DNA from: Gammaproteobacteria bacterium
Lineage (GTDB): Bacteria > Pseudomonadota > Gammaproteobacteria > Steroidobacterales > Steroidobacteraceae
DNA length: 6,861 nt
Direction: 5' to 3'
Assembly: GCA_030038645.1 (NCBI GenBank)
Contig: JASHSR010000405.1
Coordinates: 1-6,861 of the forward strand
Below are positions 1 through 6,591 of this stretch, in pieces; position 1 is the first letter of the stretch, and every line of letters begins with the position of its first letter. The notes under the pieces are model-generated. The model was not told where the DNA came from and searched no databases. It was given only the letters and a program-made list of their open reading frames with translations. Position numbers and translations under genes: made by a program.

Positions 1-719
1 GTCGGTTCCGGGACGGTGGAACCCTCCTCGTACTCGCCTTGATTCTGCGCACACCAGCTGCGGGCGGTTTCGCACCCGACCGCATCCGAGTTCTCGTACT
101 CGCCGCCGATCAAGAAGTGGAAGCGGTTGTCTAAGAACCTGTGGCCGTATGCGGCGCCGATGTGCCGGTCCCGGCCGTCGCTGTGGCTCGTCTCGTAGAA
201 GTCTCCGTCGATCTTGCCCCCTTCGAGCGTGTTGTCGAGGATGACGTTCTCGACGCCAGCGATGGCGCCGGAGCCGTAGGCCGCCGAGGCGCCGCCCGTG
301 ACGGTGTCGATGCGCTGGACGAGGATCTGCGGAAGCAGGTTCAAATCGAAGCTGTCACCCTGGTCACTGTTCACGATACGCTGGCCATTGATCAGCAAGA
401 GGGTGCGGCTGCCGAAGTAGGGGTTGAGACCGCGCAGGTCGGCGATGTACTCACCGGTGAAGAAGTTCGCGTTGCCGGTGTTCGCCGGGGTGAACGTCGA
501 AATGTTCGCCGGGGTCAGGGTCAGCGCTTGGCCCACGTTGACGATGCCGAGACTTTCCATCGTCGCCGAGTCGATGACCGTCGTGGGGGTCGGTGTGGTG
601 AAGTCCGTCGTGCGCCGGATGCGGGAGCCGGTGACCTCGACCTCCTGCAGTTGAGCCGGCTGCTGGGCATTGGTGCCGCCGGTCGTGTTGTCGCTCGGTG
701 TCGTCGTCTGCTGCGCCAT
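1..719 (-). CDS. TonB-dependent outer-membrane receptor, N-terminal part, lacking a signal peptide (runs off left edge)
   Basis: The minus strand is open from an ATG at 719-717 to the window edge (239 full codons). The family imports a bound ligand through an outer-membrane barrel using TonB energy; the ligand cannot be read here. Residues 25-30 (QEVEVT) are the likely TonB-box region. The plug spans about 35-165, ending in the signature GGASAAYGSGAIAGVENVIL (142-161). Barrel strands begin near 168, with a loop Cys pair at 216 and 223. Residues 20-74 match the right-hand receptor (its 83-137) at 46 of 55 positions. The protein starts at MAQQ, where the paralogue has its predicted cleavage junction (AAA-QQ). 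In-frame stops at 759-761 and 768-770 and the absence of any other start exclude an upstream signal peptide. No good ribosome site precedes the ATG. Met1 was probably an internal residue of an A-M-A cleavage motif. As it stands the product should not be exported, so this may be a 5'-truncated pseudogene. The 3' end is not visible. Confidence 0.88.
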   Translation of the reverse strand, partial: MAQQTTTPSDNTTGGTNAQQPAQLQEVEVTGSRIRRTTDFTTPTPTTVIDSATMESLGIVNVGQALTLTPANISTFTPANTGNANFFTGEYIADLRGLNPYFGSRTLLLINGQRIVNSDQGDSFDLNLLPQILVQRIDTVTGGASAAYGSGAIAGVENVILDNTLEGGKIDGDFYETSHSDGRDRHIGAAYGHRFLDNRFHFLIGGEYENSDAVGCETARSWCAQNQGEYEEGSTVPEP

Positions 720-760
720 CAGACGACGAGGATGTGGAACCGAGCATCCTCTAGATCTTT

Positions 761-799
761 ATTGAATTCATTCCGCTGCGATGTCATCACCATGTCATC
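761..799 (-). promoter_or_regulatory. Candidate regulated promoter for the left receptor: tandem-repeat box plus -10
   Basis: Read on the minus strand, the box GATGACATGGTGATGACAT (799-781) is followed by 14 bases and then TTCAAT (766-761), a 4/6 match to TATAAT. The box holds two ATGACAT units 11 bp apart, one helical turn, and its second unit sits where a -35 would be. There is no good -35, as in activator-dependent promoters. Transcription would start near 754, about 35 bases before the receptor ATG. The same box and spacing occur in front of the integrase. The repeat is certain; promoter function is inferred. Confidence 0.45.
781..799 (+). repeat. 19-bp inverted repeat, left arm
   Basis: Reads ATGTCATCACCATGTCATC, the exact reverse complement of 1093-1111. 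Internally it is two ATGTCAT heptamers with an 11-bp period. The heptamer differs by one base from the CTGTCAT half-site of PhoB-type Pho boxes, which also use 11-bp spacing, although the spacer here (CACC) is not AT-rich. Arm-type integrase sites are an alternative reading, since they too are short direct repeats on both sides of a recombination core. Confidence 0.85.
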
Positions 800-1092
800 G
801 CCCGATGCGCGCGCGCCGGTCGAGTGCCCTTGATAGGCGGCCCGAATGAGCGCGCCGAGCGCGGCGCTGGACTTCGCCACGATCGCGCGCCGATCCGGCT
901 GCCACCAGACCAAGGCGATGAATCGCAACGAGCGTGGGCAGCGTGCCGGAGAGGACTTTGCGGATCAGCTTTTGGCTTCCTGAGGAGCGTGGTTGCGGAT
1001 TTGAGGTGCTCCATTTGGGCCGGGCACGAGAGACCTTCTCCAGATCTCCTGCGCCGTGGCAGCTCGGATGATGGGCTTGCCCCCTACGCGCT

Positions 1093-1111
1093 GATGACAT
1101 GGTGATGACAT
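1093..1111 (+). repeat. 19-bp inverted repeat, right arm
   Basis: Reads GATGACATGGTGATGACAT, the exact reverse complement of 781-799. With flanking bases the internal direct repeat extends to TGATGACATG twice (1092-1101 and 1103-1112). The two arms enclose 293 bases. No further copy was found between the integrase and the right-hand receptor. Confidence 0.85.
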
Positions 1112-1131
1112 GCGAGCTCGTCTGTCTTAAT
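1093..1131 (+). promoter_or_regulatory. Candidate regulated promoter for the integrase: tandem-repeat box plus -10
   Basis: The box at 1093-1111 is followed by 14 bases and then CTTAAT (1126-1131), a 4/6 match to TATAAT. Box, orientation relative to transcription and spacing match the receptor-side promoter exactly. Transcription would begin near 1138. That places the upstream ATG at 1130 outside the mRNA and supports the integrase start at 1214. Function is inferred from layout only. Confidence 0.45.
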
Positions 1132-1140
1132 GGCGGCCGA

Positions 1141-1179
1141 GCTCCAGATGGAGCCGGCCGGCTCGTCCCACGCGGCCGG
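1141..1179 (+). promoter_or_regulatory. GC-rich integrase leader with a perfect palindrome and competing hairpins
   Basis: A perfect 14-bp palindrome, GAGCCGGCCGGCTC, lies at 1151-1164. Bases 1141-1145 can pair with 1150-1154 (loop AGAT), and CCGGCC at 1154-1159 can pair with GGCCGG at 1174-1179. These foldings exclude one another. In the predicted integrase mRNA they lie 35-70 bases before the start codon. It could be a repressor site or a leader structure, or simply chance in GC-rich DNA. Confidence 0.25.
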
Positions 1180-1213
1180 TCCTGGACCACCACTACGCGC
1201 GAAAGGTATGGCA

Positions 1214-2413
1214 ATGGCTACGAAGAATCTCACCCAGGCGGCCGTCAAGGCGCTCGCCTACAATCCAGACGGTTCCTCCCGTCAAGTCCTCTGGGACGCG
1301 CGGCTGCGCGGCTTCGGCTGCCGCGTAACGCCCCAAGGCGGCAAGTCATACATCATCCTTTACCGAGCGAACGGCCGGCAGCGGCTCATGAGCTTGGGGC
1401 CGGTCCAGAACTTCAAGGGGCTCGAGGAGGCCCGCGCGAGGGCGGAGGCGCTTCTTCACGGCCTGCGACATGAGGGGCTCGACCCGATGGCAGCCCGCGA
1501 GCGCATGGCCGACGCCGAGAGCATGACCGAAGCGTGGGTGGTCTACGAGCGCGAGCACCTCGCGAAAACGAGCGCGAACACGCTCCGCGCGGTCCGGAGT
1601 CTCTGGACCGTGCACCTCGCGCCCGTCATCGGGGCGCTGAAGCCCGGCCAGATCACCAAGGCCGATGTGATCCGCCTGCACGACCGGGCGAGCGATCGCG
1701 GCGGTCCCATCGTCGCCAATCGGTCGGTGCAGCGGTTACGAGCGTGGCTCTCCTGGCTCCATGACCGGAGCGACCGGCAATTCCCGCTCGGCTGGGGCAA
1801 TCCGTGCGCAGGCCTGAAGCTGCATCGCGAGCACGCGCGGACCCATATCCTCGACACGGCCCAGATGCGCGCCCTTCTCGCGGCGCTCGAGGGCGACGAG
1901 CACCTCTGGACGCGCGCATACGTCGCGATGTTGATGCTTACCGGCGCGCGCAAGGAGGAGATCCGCACGCTCCGGTGGGCGGACGTGAATCTCGAGCGCG
2001 GGACCGCGATGCTGATGCGGACCAAGAACGGCAAGCGCTTCCCCCTGCCGATCACGCCTCAGGCCGTCACCATCCTGCAAACGTTGCCGGTCGTCGAGGG
2101 GAACCCGTACGTGTTTCCGCAGGTGCGTCCGACGCCGAGGCGGGAAGGCCCACAGCCGATGACCGAGCCGCGGCGCGCGTTCAAAGCGGCCCTGAGGCGC
2201 GCCGGGCTCCCGACCGAGACGACATTCCACGATTTGCGCCGCAGCTACGGAACGCTCGCGGCACTCCAGGGGGCGACCGCCGAGCAAGTAGCCCGGGCGC
2301 TCAACAACACCTCGAGTGTCGCGGCTCGCGTCTACATCCAGCTCGCCCAGGATGTGCAGCGGAGAATCGCCGAGCGGAACGCCCAAGCTCTCATTCCGGT
2401 GCCGCAGCCGTGA
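1214..2413 (+). CDS. Tyrosine recombinase / phage-type integrase (P4-like, arm-binding N-terminal domain)
   Basis: A 399-residue site-specific recombinase that would cut and rejoin DNA through a tyrosine-DNA link. Residues about 5-85 form the arm-binding DUF4102 domain (WDARLRGFGCRVTPQGGKSY, then RQRLMSLG). Residues about 98-185 are the helical core-binding domain and about 210-382 the catalytic domain. Visible catalytic residues are Arg246 (LTGAR), Lys271 (TKNGK), His339 and Arg342 (FHDLRRSYG) and Tyr374 (RVYIQ). The position usually His or Trp in L-G/N-H reads Asn365 (ALNNTSS), which may lower activity. The ATG at 1214 was chosen because AAAGG (1202-1206) lies 7 bases upstream and the family motif begins right after it. 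ATGs at 1208 and 1130 are in frame, but the first is too close to that site and the second adds a low-complexity extension. Length is normal for the family. No tRNA, excisionase or cargo genes are nearby, so it is either solitary or an element remnant. Its target site is unknown. Confidence 0.93.
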   Translation: MATKNLTQAAVKALAYNPDGSSRQVLWDARLRGFGCRVTPQGGKSYIILYRANGRQRLMSLGPVQNFKGLEEARARAEALLHGLRHEGLDPMAARERMADAESMTEAWVVYEREHLAKTSANTLRAVRSLWTVHLAPVIGALKPGQITKADVIRLHDRASDRGGPIVANRSVQRLRAWLSWLHDRSDRQFPLGWGNPCAGLKLHREHARTHILDTAQMRALLAALEGDEHLWTRAYVAMLMLTGARKEEIRTLRWADVNLERGTAMLMRTKNGKRFPLPITPQAVTILQTLPVVEGNPYVFPQVRPTPRREGPQPMTEPRRAFKAALRRAGLPTETTFHDLRRSYGTLAALQGATAEQVARALNNTSSVAARVYIQLAQDVQRRIAERNAQALIPVPQP

Positions 2414-2448
2414 GACTCGGGAAGAGGCGGCTCGCGGCTAGCGTCGCC

Positions 2449-2469
2449 GGAAGTCGAGCACCGACTTCC
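2449..2469 (+). other. Perfect 8-bp hairpin downstream of the integrase stop
   Basis: GGAAGTCG (2449-2456) pairs with CGACTTCC (2462-2469) around the loop AGCAC. It begins 35 bases after the integrase TGA. There is no T-run next to it, so it is not a standard intrinsic terminator. It may protect the 3' end of the integrase mRNA or be a protein-binding palindrome. Confidence 0.4.
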
Positions 2470-2644
2470 ACGCCGACTTTCAGCCCCCTCTTCGGCCATC
2501 CAGACCCTTCCGGTCGCGGCCGCACCCTTCGGAGTACGCTCCTTTTTCATGCGTCGGCGGGCCCCGGCCGTGCGAGCGTAGACCGTTCGTCGCGTGGCGG
2601 CCCGTCCGGCGCCTCGAGGGCCCGTTGTTGCGCCCACGCATCAG

Positions 2645-2673
2645 TTGCGTCCGCGCGTGGACCGGCTTAGAGT
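2645..2673 (+). promoter_or_regulatory. Candidate upstream promoter for the right-hand receptor
   Basis: TTGCGT (2645-2650), a 17-bp spacer, then TAGAGT (2668-2673), which is 4/6 to TATAAT; the -35 shares TTG with the consensus. The design recurs 116 bp downstream with the same spacing and the same seven-base TTAGAGT block, which makes it more credible than a single match. Confidence 0.35.
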
Positions 2674-2760
2674 AGCCGCGGCTTCTAGGGGGACCTGCGG
2701 GAGCCGCAAAACTAATTTCAATACGCAGGGAGGCGTTCGAGGCGAACGGCTTCGCCATGG

Positions 2761-2789
2761 TTGCGCTAACCCACGGGTCCGTTTAGAGT
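2761..2789 (+). promoter_or_regulatory. Candidate proximal promoter for the right-hand receptor
   Basis: TTGCGC (2761-2766), a 17-bp spacer, then TAGAGT (2784-2789). Transcription would start near 2796, leaving about 100 bases of leader before the ATG at 2899. The palindrome at 2790-2812 would cover the start point. The assignment rests on consensus similarity and duplication, not on measured starts. Confidence 0.4.
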
Positions 2790-2812
2790 CGCCTTGTCCT
2801 GAGGGCAAGGCG
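2790..2812 (+). promoter_or_regulatory. Palindrome over the predicted transcription start of the receptor (candidate operator)
   Basis: CGCCTTG (2790-2796) is repeated inverted as CAAGGCG (2806-2812). The inner bases continue pairing (T-G, C-G, C-G) to leave a three-base TGA loop, so the arms reach 10 bp. It starts one base after the candidate -10, a usual place for a repressor site. If transcription starts upstream at 2645-2673 instead, it would form a stable leader hairpin. Confidence 0.4.
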
Positions 2813-2898
2813 GGGCGAAGATCCACCAGAATCAGCCCGAAGGCAGGGAAGCGCGACCGAAGTTTCGTCCGCAGCGGTTAAGTTACGGGGGGGAATCA

Positions 2899-5800
2899 AT
2901 GAGTACGATCCGTCGTGTGGTCGCAGGGGCACGATGCATTGCCGTGCAACGCGCCCGTCTTTCCGGCTCGAACCCTTCGAGCAAACAGCTCCTCGGAACG
3001 GCGATCGGCTCGCTCGCCGTCGTCATCCTCGGCTTCAGCGGCGTTGCGGCCGCGCAGCAGTCGGACCAGCAGACGACGCAACAGGCGCCACAGGTGCTGG
3101 CGCAGCAGACAGCGCAGACAACGCCCCCGCCGAGCGGCACAGAGCAACCCGCTCAGCTGCAGGAGGTCGAGGTCACGGGCACGCGCATCAAGCAAACGAC
3201 GGACTTCACGACGCCGACGCCGACGACGGTGATCGACACGCAGACGATGGAGAGCCTGGGCGTCGTCAATGTCGGCCAGGTGCTGAGCCTGACGCCCGCG
3301 AACGTCTCGGAGTTCTCACCGACCGCCGCGCCCTCTTCGCCCTTCTACACCGGCGCCTACGTTCCTGACCTGCGCGGCCTGAACGGCTTCTTCAACTCCC
3401 GCACGCTGACCCTGATCGACGGACAGCGCGCGCCGCCGACCAACACGAGCGACAGCTTCGACCTGAACTTCATTCCGCAGGTCCTCGTGCAGCGCATCGA
3501 CACCGTCACGGGCGGCGCCTCGGCCGCGTACGGCTCCGGTGCTGTCGCGGGCGTGGTCAATATCATCCTCAACCGGCAGCTCGAGGGCGGCAAGCTCGAT
3601 GCCGACATGTACGACACGCATTACAACGATGCGCGGGACAAGCATGCCTCCTTCGCCTACGGGCACGGCCTCTTCAACGACCGCTTCCACTTCGTGATCG
3701 GGGGCGAGTACGAGAAGCAGGATCCGGCGTTCTGCATGCAGTCGGGCCGTCCGTGGTGCGCCGCGAACTTCGGACCGTATACGTCCTCGTACTACCTGAC
3801 GCCGGCTTTCTCGTACACGGCGCTCCAGACTCTCGGGTCCAATGTGCGGACCGACGTGGTGAGCACTTCCGGGACCTTGGCGGCGGCACAATACGATGCG
3901 CCCACCTTCGGCTACACCGCGACGAGCGCGGGCGTGTATGGGCCTTCGACGGAGCCGCTGTACGAGGCAACGGCCGATGGACAGGCCCTCCTTCCGTACT
4001 CCGGAAATGAGGCGGTCTACGGCGGAGATGGGGCTGCGCCGGGCGGACAGGGCAATCCGGAGAATCTGTACACGAATCTCGTCGCGCCGGTGACGCGCGG
4101 CGTGATCACGGCGTTGCTGACCACGAAGATTACCGACAGCATCAATATGGACATTGATCTCAACTGGGGCCAAGTCAACGCGAAGGTTCCGAACCCGGGC
4201 CTGAACGACAGCTACGGGGTGCTCGGCCTCGACAATCCCTTCCTGCCGACCGACACGGCCGCAGACATCGGCGCCGCTCCCGATGGGTATTACCTCGGCA
4301 AAGACTGGAATGAGCAGATCCCGAACGAGGAGTTCAGCAACACCACGATGAAGCGCGTGCTCATCGACTTCAACGGTCCGTTCGGCGACTCGAGCTGGAC
4401 GTGGGACGGGTACTGGGAGTACGGCCTCGTCGAGAATACCGAGGGAGAGCCGACCGACTTCCATGCCGATGAGGCGTCGATGGCGCTCGACTCCGTTGAG
4501 ACTGCAAACGGCCCCGAGTGCCGAATCACCCAGGCGCTCAACGCCAACCCGGGCAATCTCAACGGAGCGTTTGAGCAACTCCTCACTGAGGTTCAGGGAA
4601 CGTACGCCGGCATCAACCCGTTCACATTCGAGCCGGAATACACAGGCGGCGCGTATCCCGGCGGCACCTTCTCTTTCCCGTCCTACATGGAATCGGTTGG
4701 GCTCTCGGGTGCGTTCGCGCCAATCCCTGGAGGGGGATACTCCCCAACGGGTCGGCTGATACCGGCCGACCCTCTGACGGGCTTGAGCCTGCTTCAACAG
4801 GAGGCGCTGCTCGCGCAGAACTGCGTGCCCCTCAACCCGTTTGGCACGACGCCGCTCTCGACTTCCGCCATCGATTACGCGACGGGGGATTTGTCGCTCA
4901 ATCTGCGGCAGACGCAGTCCGTCATCGCCCTGAATGCCACCGGTAACATTTGGCGAGGCATCGGCGCCGGCCCCTGGTCGATGGCCGCCGGCTACGAGTG
5001 GCGCCAGGAGGTCGTGCACAACACCTTCGCCACCTGCCCGCCGTCCGAGGCGGTCAGCGACGAGTCCGCCTATGAGCTGTGCCTCGCGCAGACGACGGAC
5101 TTCACCGTTCAGTTCGGCGACCCGTACGCCGGTGACATGGATGTGAATGAGGCCTACCTCGAGTTCAACCTCCCGTTGCTCAGGAACCAGCCTCTGGCGC
5201 GCCTGCTGAGTCTCGACATCGCGGGTCGCGAGTCGCAGTACAAGAACACGGCGCTGTACGCCATCGACATCCCCGGCGGCTCGAGCGCCACGAACACCTT
5301 CCCGACCTGGAAGGCCTCGTTGCAATACGAGCCTCTGGATGGCATTCGGTTCCGCGCCACGCAGTCGCGGGATGAGCGCGCGCCCGACCCACGAGATCTC
5401 TATTACTCGCAGATCTTCGTGGCCGGGAGCCTCTTCGGCAGCTGCGGCGCCTTCACGAATCCATTCCTCAGCACGCCGTGCAACATCAACCTCATCGGCA
5501 ATGTGAACTTGAAGCCCGAGGCCGCCAATACGACGACGTTTGGCATCGTGCTGACGCCGCCGCAAGCCCCCGGGCTCGAGTTCTCCGCCGACTGGTTCCA
5601 TATCCACCTGACCAACGGCATCGAGGGTGGAAACTACGCGGTGAACGAGACGGAGTGCGCCACGGGGCACGGCGCTGCCGCGTGCCCGGGATTCCTCTTC
5701 AATCCCTTCTCGTACGAGGTCGGCTCGGGCTCGCCCTGCGCCGCCGGCGTGAGCGGCGCGCTCTATCCCGGCTCGACTGGTGTCGACTGCACTGGTGTCG

Positions 5801-6561
5801 CGACTTTGACGGGCGCGGCCGCCTATCAGCAGGGCAACGTCGCGAACATCCTCGGGATCAACGCTGCCGCGTACAACGGCTCGTTCTACGACACCCGCGG
5901 GGTGGATTTCTCGCTCAACTACGTCTGGGCCCTGCCGGATGGCAGCACGCTCGCCGCGCGGGCGCTTGCGACGTGGACGGACGAGCAGGTCTACCAGCTC
6001 TACGCGGGCGCGCCGATCCTCAGCCTCGCGGGTCAGACGGGCGGCAACAGCTCGTTCTTCGGCCTCGGCGATTACCAGAACGCGCCTCACTGGCAGGGTA
6101 ACGTCTCGGTGACCTGGGCCAAGGGACCTTGGAGCATCACGCCCAACATGAGGTGGGTCGGACAAGGCTCGCTCAACAACCAAGGCCTCGCCTGCAGCAA
6201 ATCGGACCTGACCAATCCGGCCAACCCGTGCGACTGGGTGTATAACGGCTTTGCCGCTACCGGCCTGACCACGGCCCAAACTGCGGCAGAGGCGTACGCC
6301 AGGGCGGAGGCTCTGACGCTGCTGCCCATGGGCGTCCCGAACTCCATGCCGTCGTACTTCCTCTTCGGCCTGAACGTCACCTACAGCTTCAACGTTCTGA
6401 AGGGGCTGCAGGTGTTCGGACAGGTCAGCAACCTGTTCAACAAGTCGCCCCCGCTCTCGCTGAGCGGCGGTGGGTTCAACGGAACCGCCTACACGTCCAA
6501 CCCAGTCTTCTTCGACATGCTGGGCCAGGCGTACCGCGTGGGCTTCCGCCTGAGCTTCTAA
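2899..6561 (+). CDS. TonB-dependent outer-membrane receptor, full length, 1220 residues
   Basis: An outer-membrane gated channel that would import a bound ligand with TonB-ExbBD energy; the ligand cannot be told. A long basic n-region is followed by a hydrophobic stretch (about 31-49) and a likely cleavage after GVAAA (residue 52). A Gln/Thr/Pro-rich linker (53-86) precedes the probable TonB-box region QEVEVT (88-93). The plug runs about 98-225 and ends with GGASAAYGSGAVAGVVNIIL (205-224). The rest is barrel, finishing in YRVGFRLSF with the terminal Phe needed for barrel assembly. It is long for the family, implying large surface loops. These loops contain 14 cysteines, mostly in close pairs. 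The ATG at 2899 follows seven Gs (2887-2893), a poor but correctly placed ribosome site, and there is no other Met before residue 117. The gene is monocistronic as far as seen: its own candidate promoters upstream and a terminator just after it. The broken receptor at 1-719 is its paralogue. Confidence 0.96.
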   Translation: MSTIRRVVAGARCIAVQRARLSGSNPSSKQLLGTAIGSLAVVILGFSGVAAAQQSDQQTTQQAPQVLAQQTAQTTPPPSGTEQPAQLQEVEVTGTRIKQTTDFTTPTPTTVIDTQTMESLGVVNVGQVLSLTPANVSEFSPTAAPSSPFYTGAYVPDLRGLNGFFNSRTLTLIDGQRAPPTNTSDSFDLNFIPQVLVQRIDTVTGGASAAYGSGAVAGVVNIILNRQLEGGKLDADMYDTHYNDARDKHASFAYGHGLFNDRFHFVIGGEYEKQDPAFCMQSGRPWCAANFGPYTSSYYLTPAFSYTALQTLGSNVRTDVVSTSGTLAAAQYDAPTFGYTATSAGVYGPSTEPLYEATADGQALLPYSGNEAVYGGDGAAPGGQGNPENLYTNLVAPVTRGVITALLTTKITDSINMDIDLNWGQVNAKVPNPGLNDSYGVLGLDNPFLPTDTAADIGAAPDGYYLGKDWNEQIPNEEFSNTTMKRVLIDFNGPFGDSSWTWDGYWEYGLVENTEGEPTDFHADEASMALDSVETANGPECRITQALNANPGNLNGAFEQLLTEVQGTYAGINPFTFEPEYTGGAYPGGTFSFPSYMESVGLSGAFAPIPGGGYSPTGRLIPADPLTGLSLLQQEALLAQNCVPLNPFGTTPLSTSAIDYATGDLSLNLRQTQSVIALNATGNIWRGIGAGPWSMAAGYEWRQEVVHNTFATCPPSEAVSDESAYELCLAQTTDFTVQFGDPYAGDMDVNEAYLEFNLPLLRNQPLARLLSLDIAGRESQYKNTALYAIDIPGGSSATNTFPTWKASLQYEPLDGIRFRATQSRDERAPDPRDLYYSQIFVAGSLFGSCGAFTNPFLSTPCNINLIGNVNLKPEAANTTTFGIVLTPPQAPGLEFSADWFHIHLTNGIEGGNYAVNETECATGHGAAACPGFLFNPFSYEVGSGSPCAAGVSGALYPGSTGVDCTGVATLTGAAAYQQGNVANILGINAAAYNGSFYDTRGVDFSLNYVWALPDGSTLAARALATWTDEQVYQLYAGAPILSLAGQTGGNSSFFGLGDYQNAPHWQGNVSVTWAKGPWSITPNMRWVGQGSLNNQGLACSKSDLTNPANPCDWVYNGFAATGLTTAQTAAEAYARAEALTLLPMGVPNSMPSYFLFGLNVTYSFNVLKGLQVFGQVSNLFNKSPPLSLSGGGFNGTAYTSNPVFFDMLGQAYRVGFRLSF

Positions 6562-6591
6562 AGGCGAGCCCGCAGAGCTCGTTGACAGCTC

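Larger units (their letters stand above)
720..1213. other. Gene-free control region between the broken receptor and the integrase
   Basis: This 494-base stretch has no ORF that looks like a protein. Frames on both strands give Arg/Pro/Ala-rich shadow translations. It contains two inverted 19-bp repeats (781-799, 1093-1111), outward-facing -10-like hexamers (761-766 minus, 1126-1131 plus) and a GC-rich integrase leader. An AT-rich patch at about 750-775 stands out from the GC-rich surroundings and suits a promoter. About 293 bases between the repeats (800-1092) show nothing I can name. Confidence 0.6.
2414..2898. other. Gene-free region between the integrase and the right-hand receptor
   Basis: This 485-base stretch has ORFs on both strands but their translations are Arg/Pro/Ser-rich shadows without recognisable motifs. 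It holds a hairpin at 2449-2469, two promoter-like sites (2645-2673, 2761-2789), a palindrome at 2790-2812 and the receptor's ribosome site. I looked on the minus strand for the signal peptide missing from the left receptor, as expected if an element had simply split that gene, and did not find it. No copy of the 19-bp repeat is present. Confidence 0.55.

Noticed and set aside
451..747. Minus-strand 98-codon frame starting at ATG 747
   Set aside because: It is the out-of-frame translation of the left receptor, His/Arg/Asp-rich, with no independent support.
719..928. Minus-strand 69-codon frame whose TGA overlaps the left receptor ATG (TGATG), suggesting translational coupling
   Set aside because: Most of it lies upstream of the candidate -10 at 761-766, it has no ribosome site, and it resembles no known leader peptide. 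The overlap alone is weak.
795..1014. Signal-peptide-like stretch (RKVLSGTLPTLVAIHRLGL) on the minus strand, in the same frame as the left receptor
   Set aside because: Three in-frame stops separate it from the receptor, and its hydrophobic core is broken by His and Arg.
1130..1213. Longer integrase start at ATG 1130
   Set aside because: No ribosome site is present, the extra 28 residues are low complexity, and the predicted transcription start lies downstream.
2531..2547. Possible integrase terminator: GGAG-TACG-CTCC followed by five Ts
   Set aside because: A 4-bp stem is too short to be convincing.
2414..2898. tRNA or integrase attachment site next to the integrase
   Set aside because: I found no tRNA-like fold and no direct repeat shared with the left flank.
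3316..6279. Very long minus-strand open frame (987 codons) opposite the right-hand receptor
   Set aside because: It is Arg/Val/Gly-rich with no domain motifs and mirrors the receptor's codon pattern. Long antisense frames are usual in GC-rich genes.
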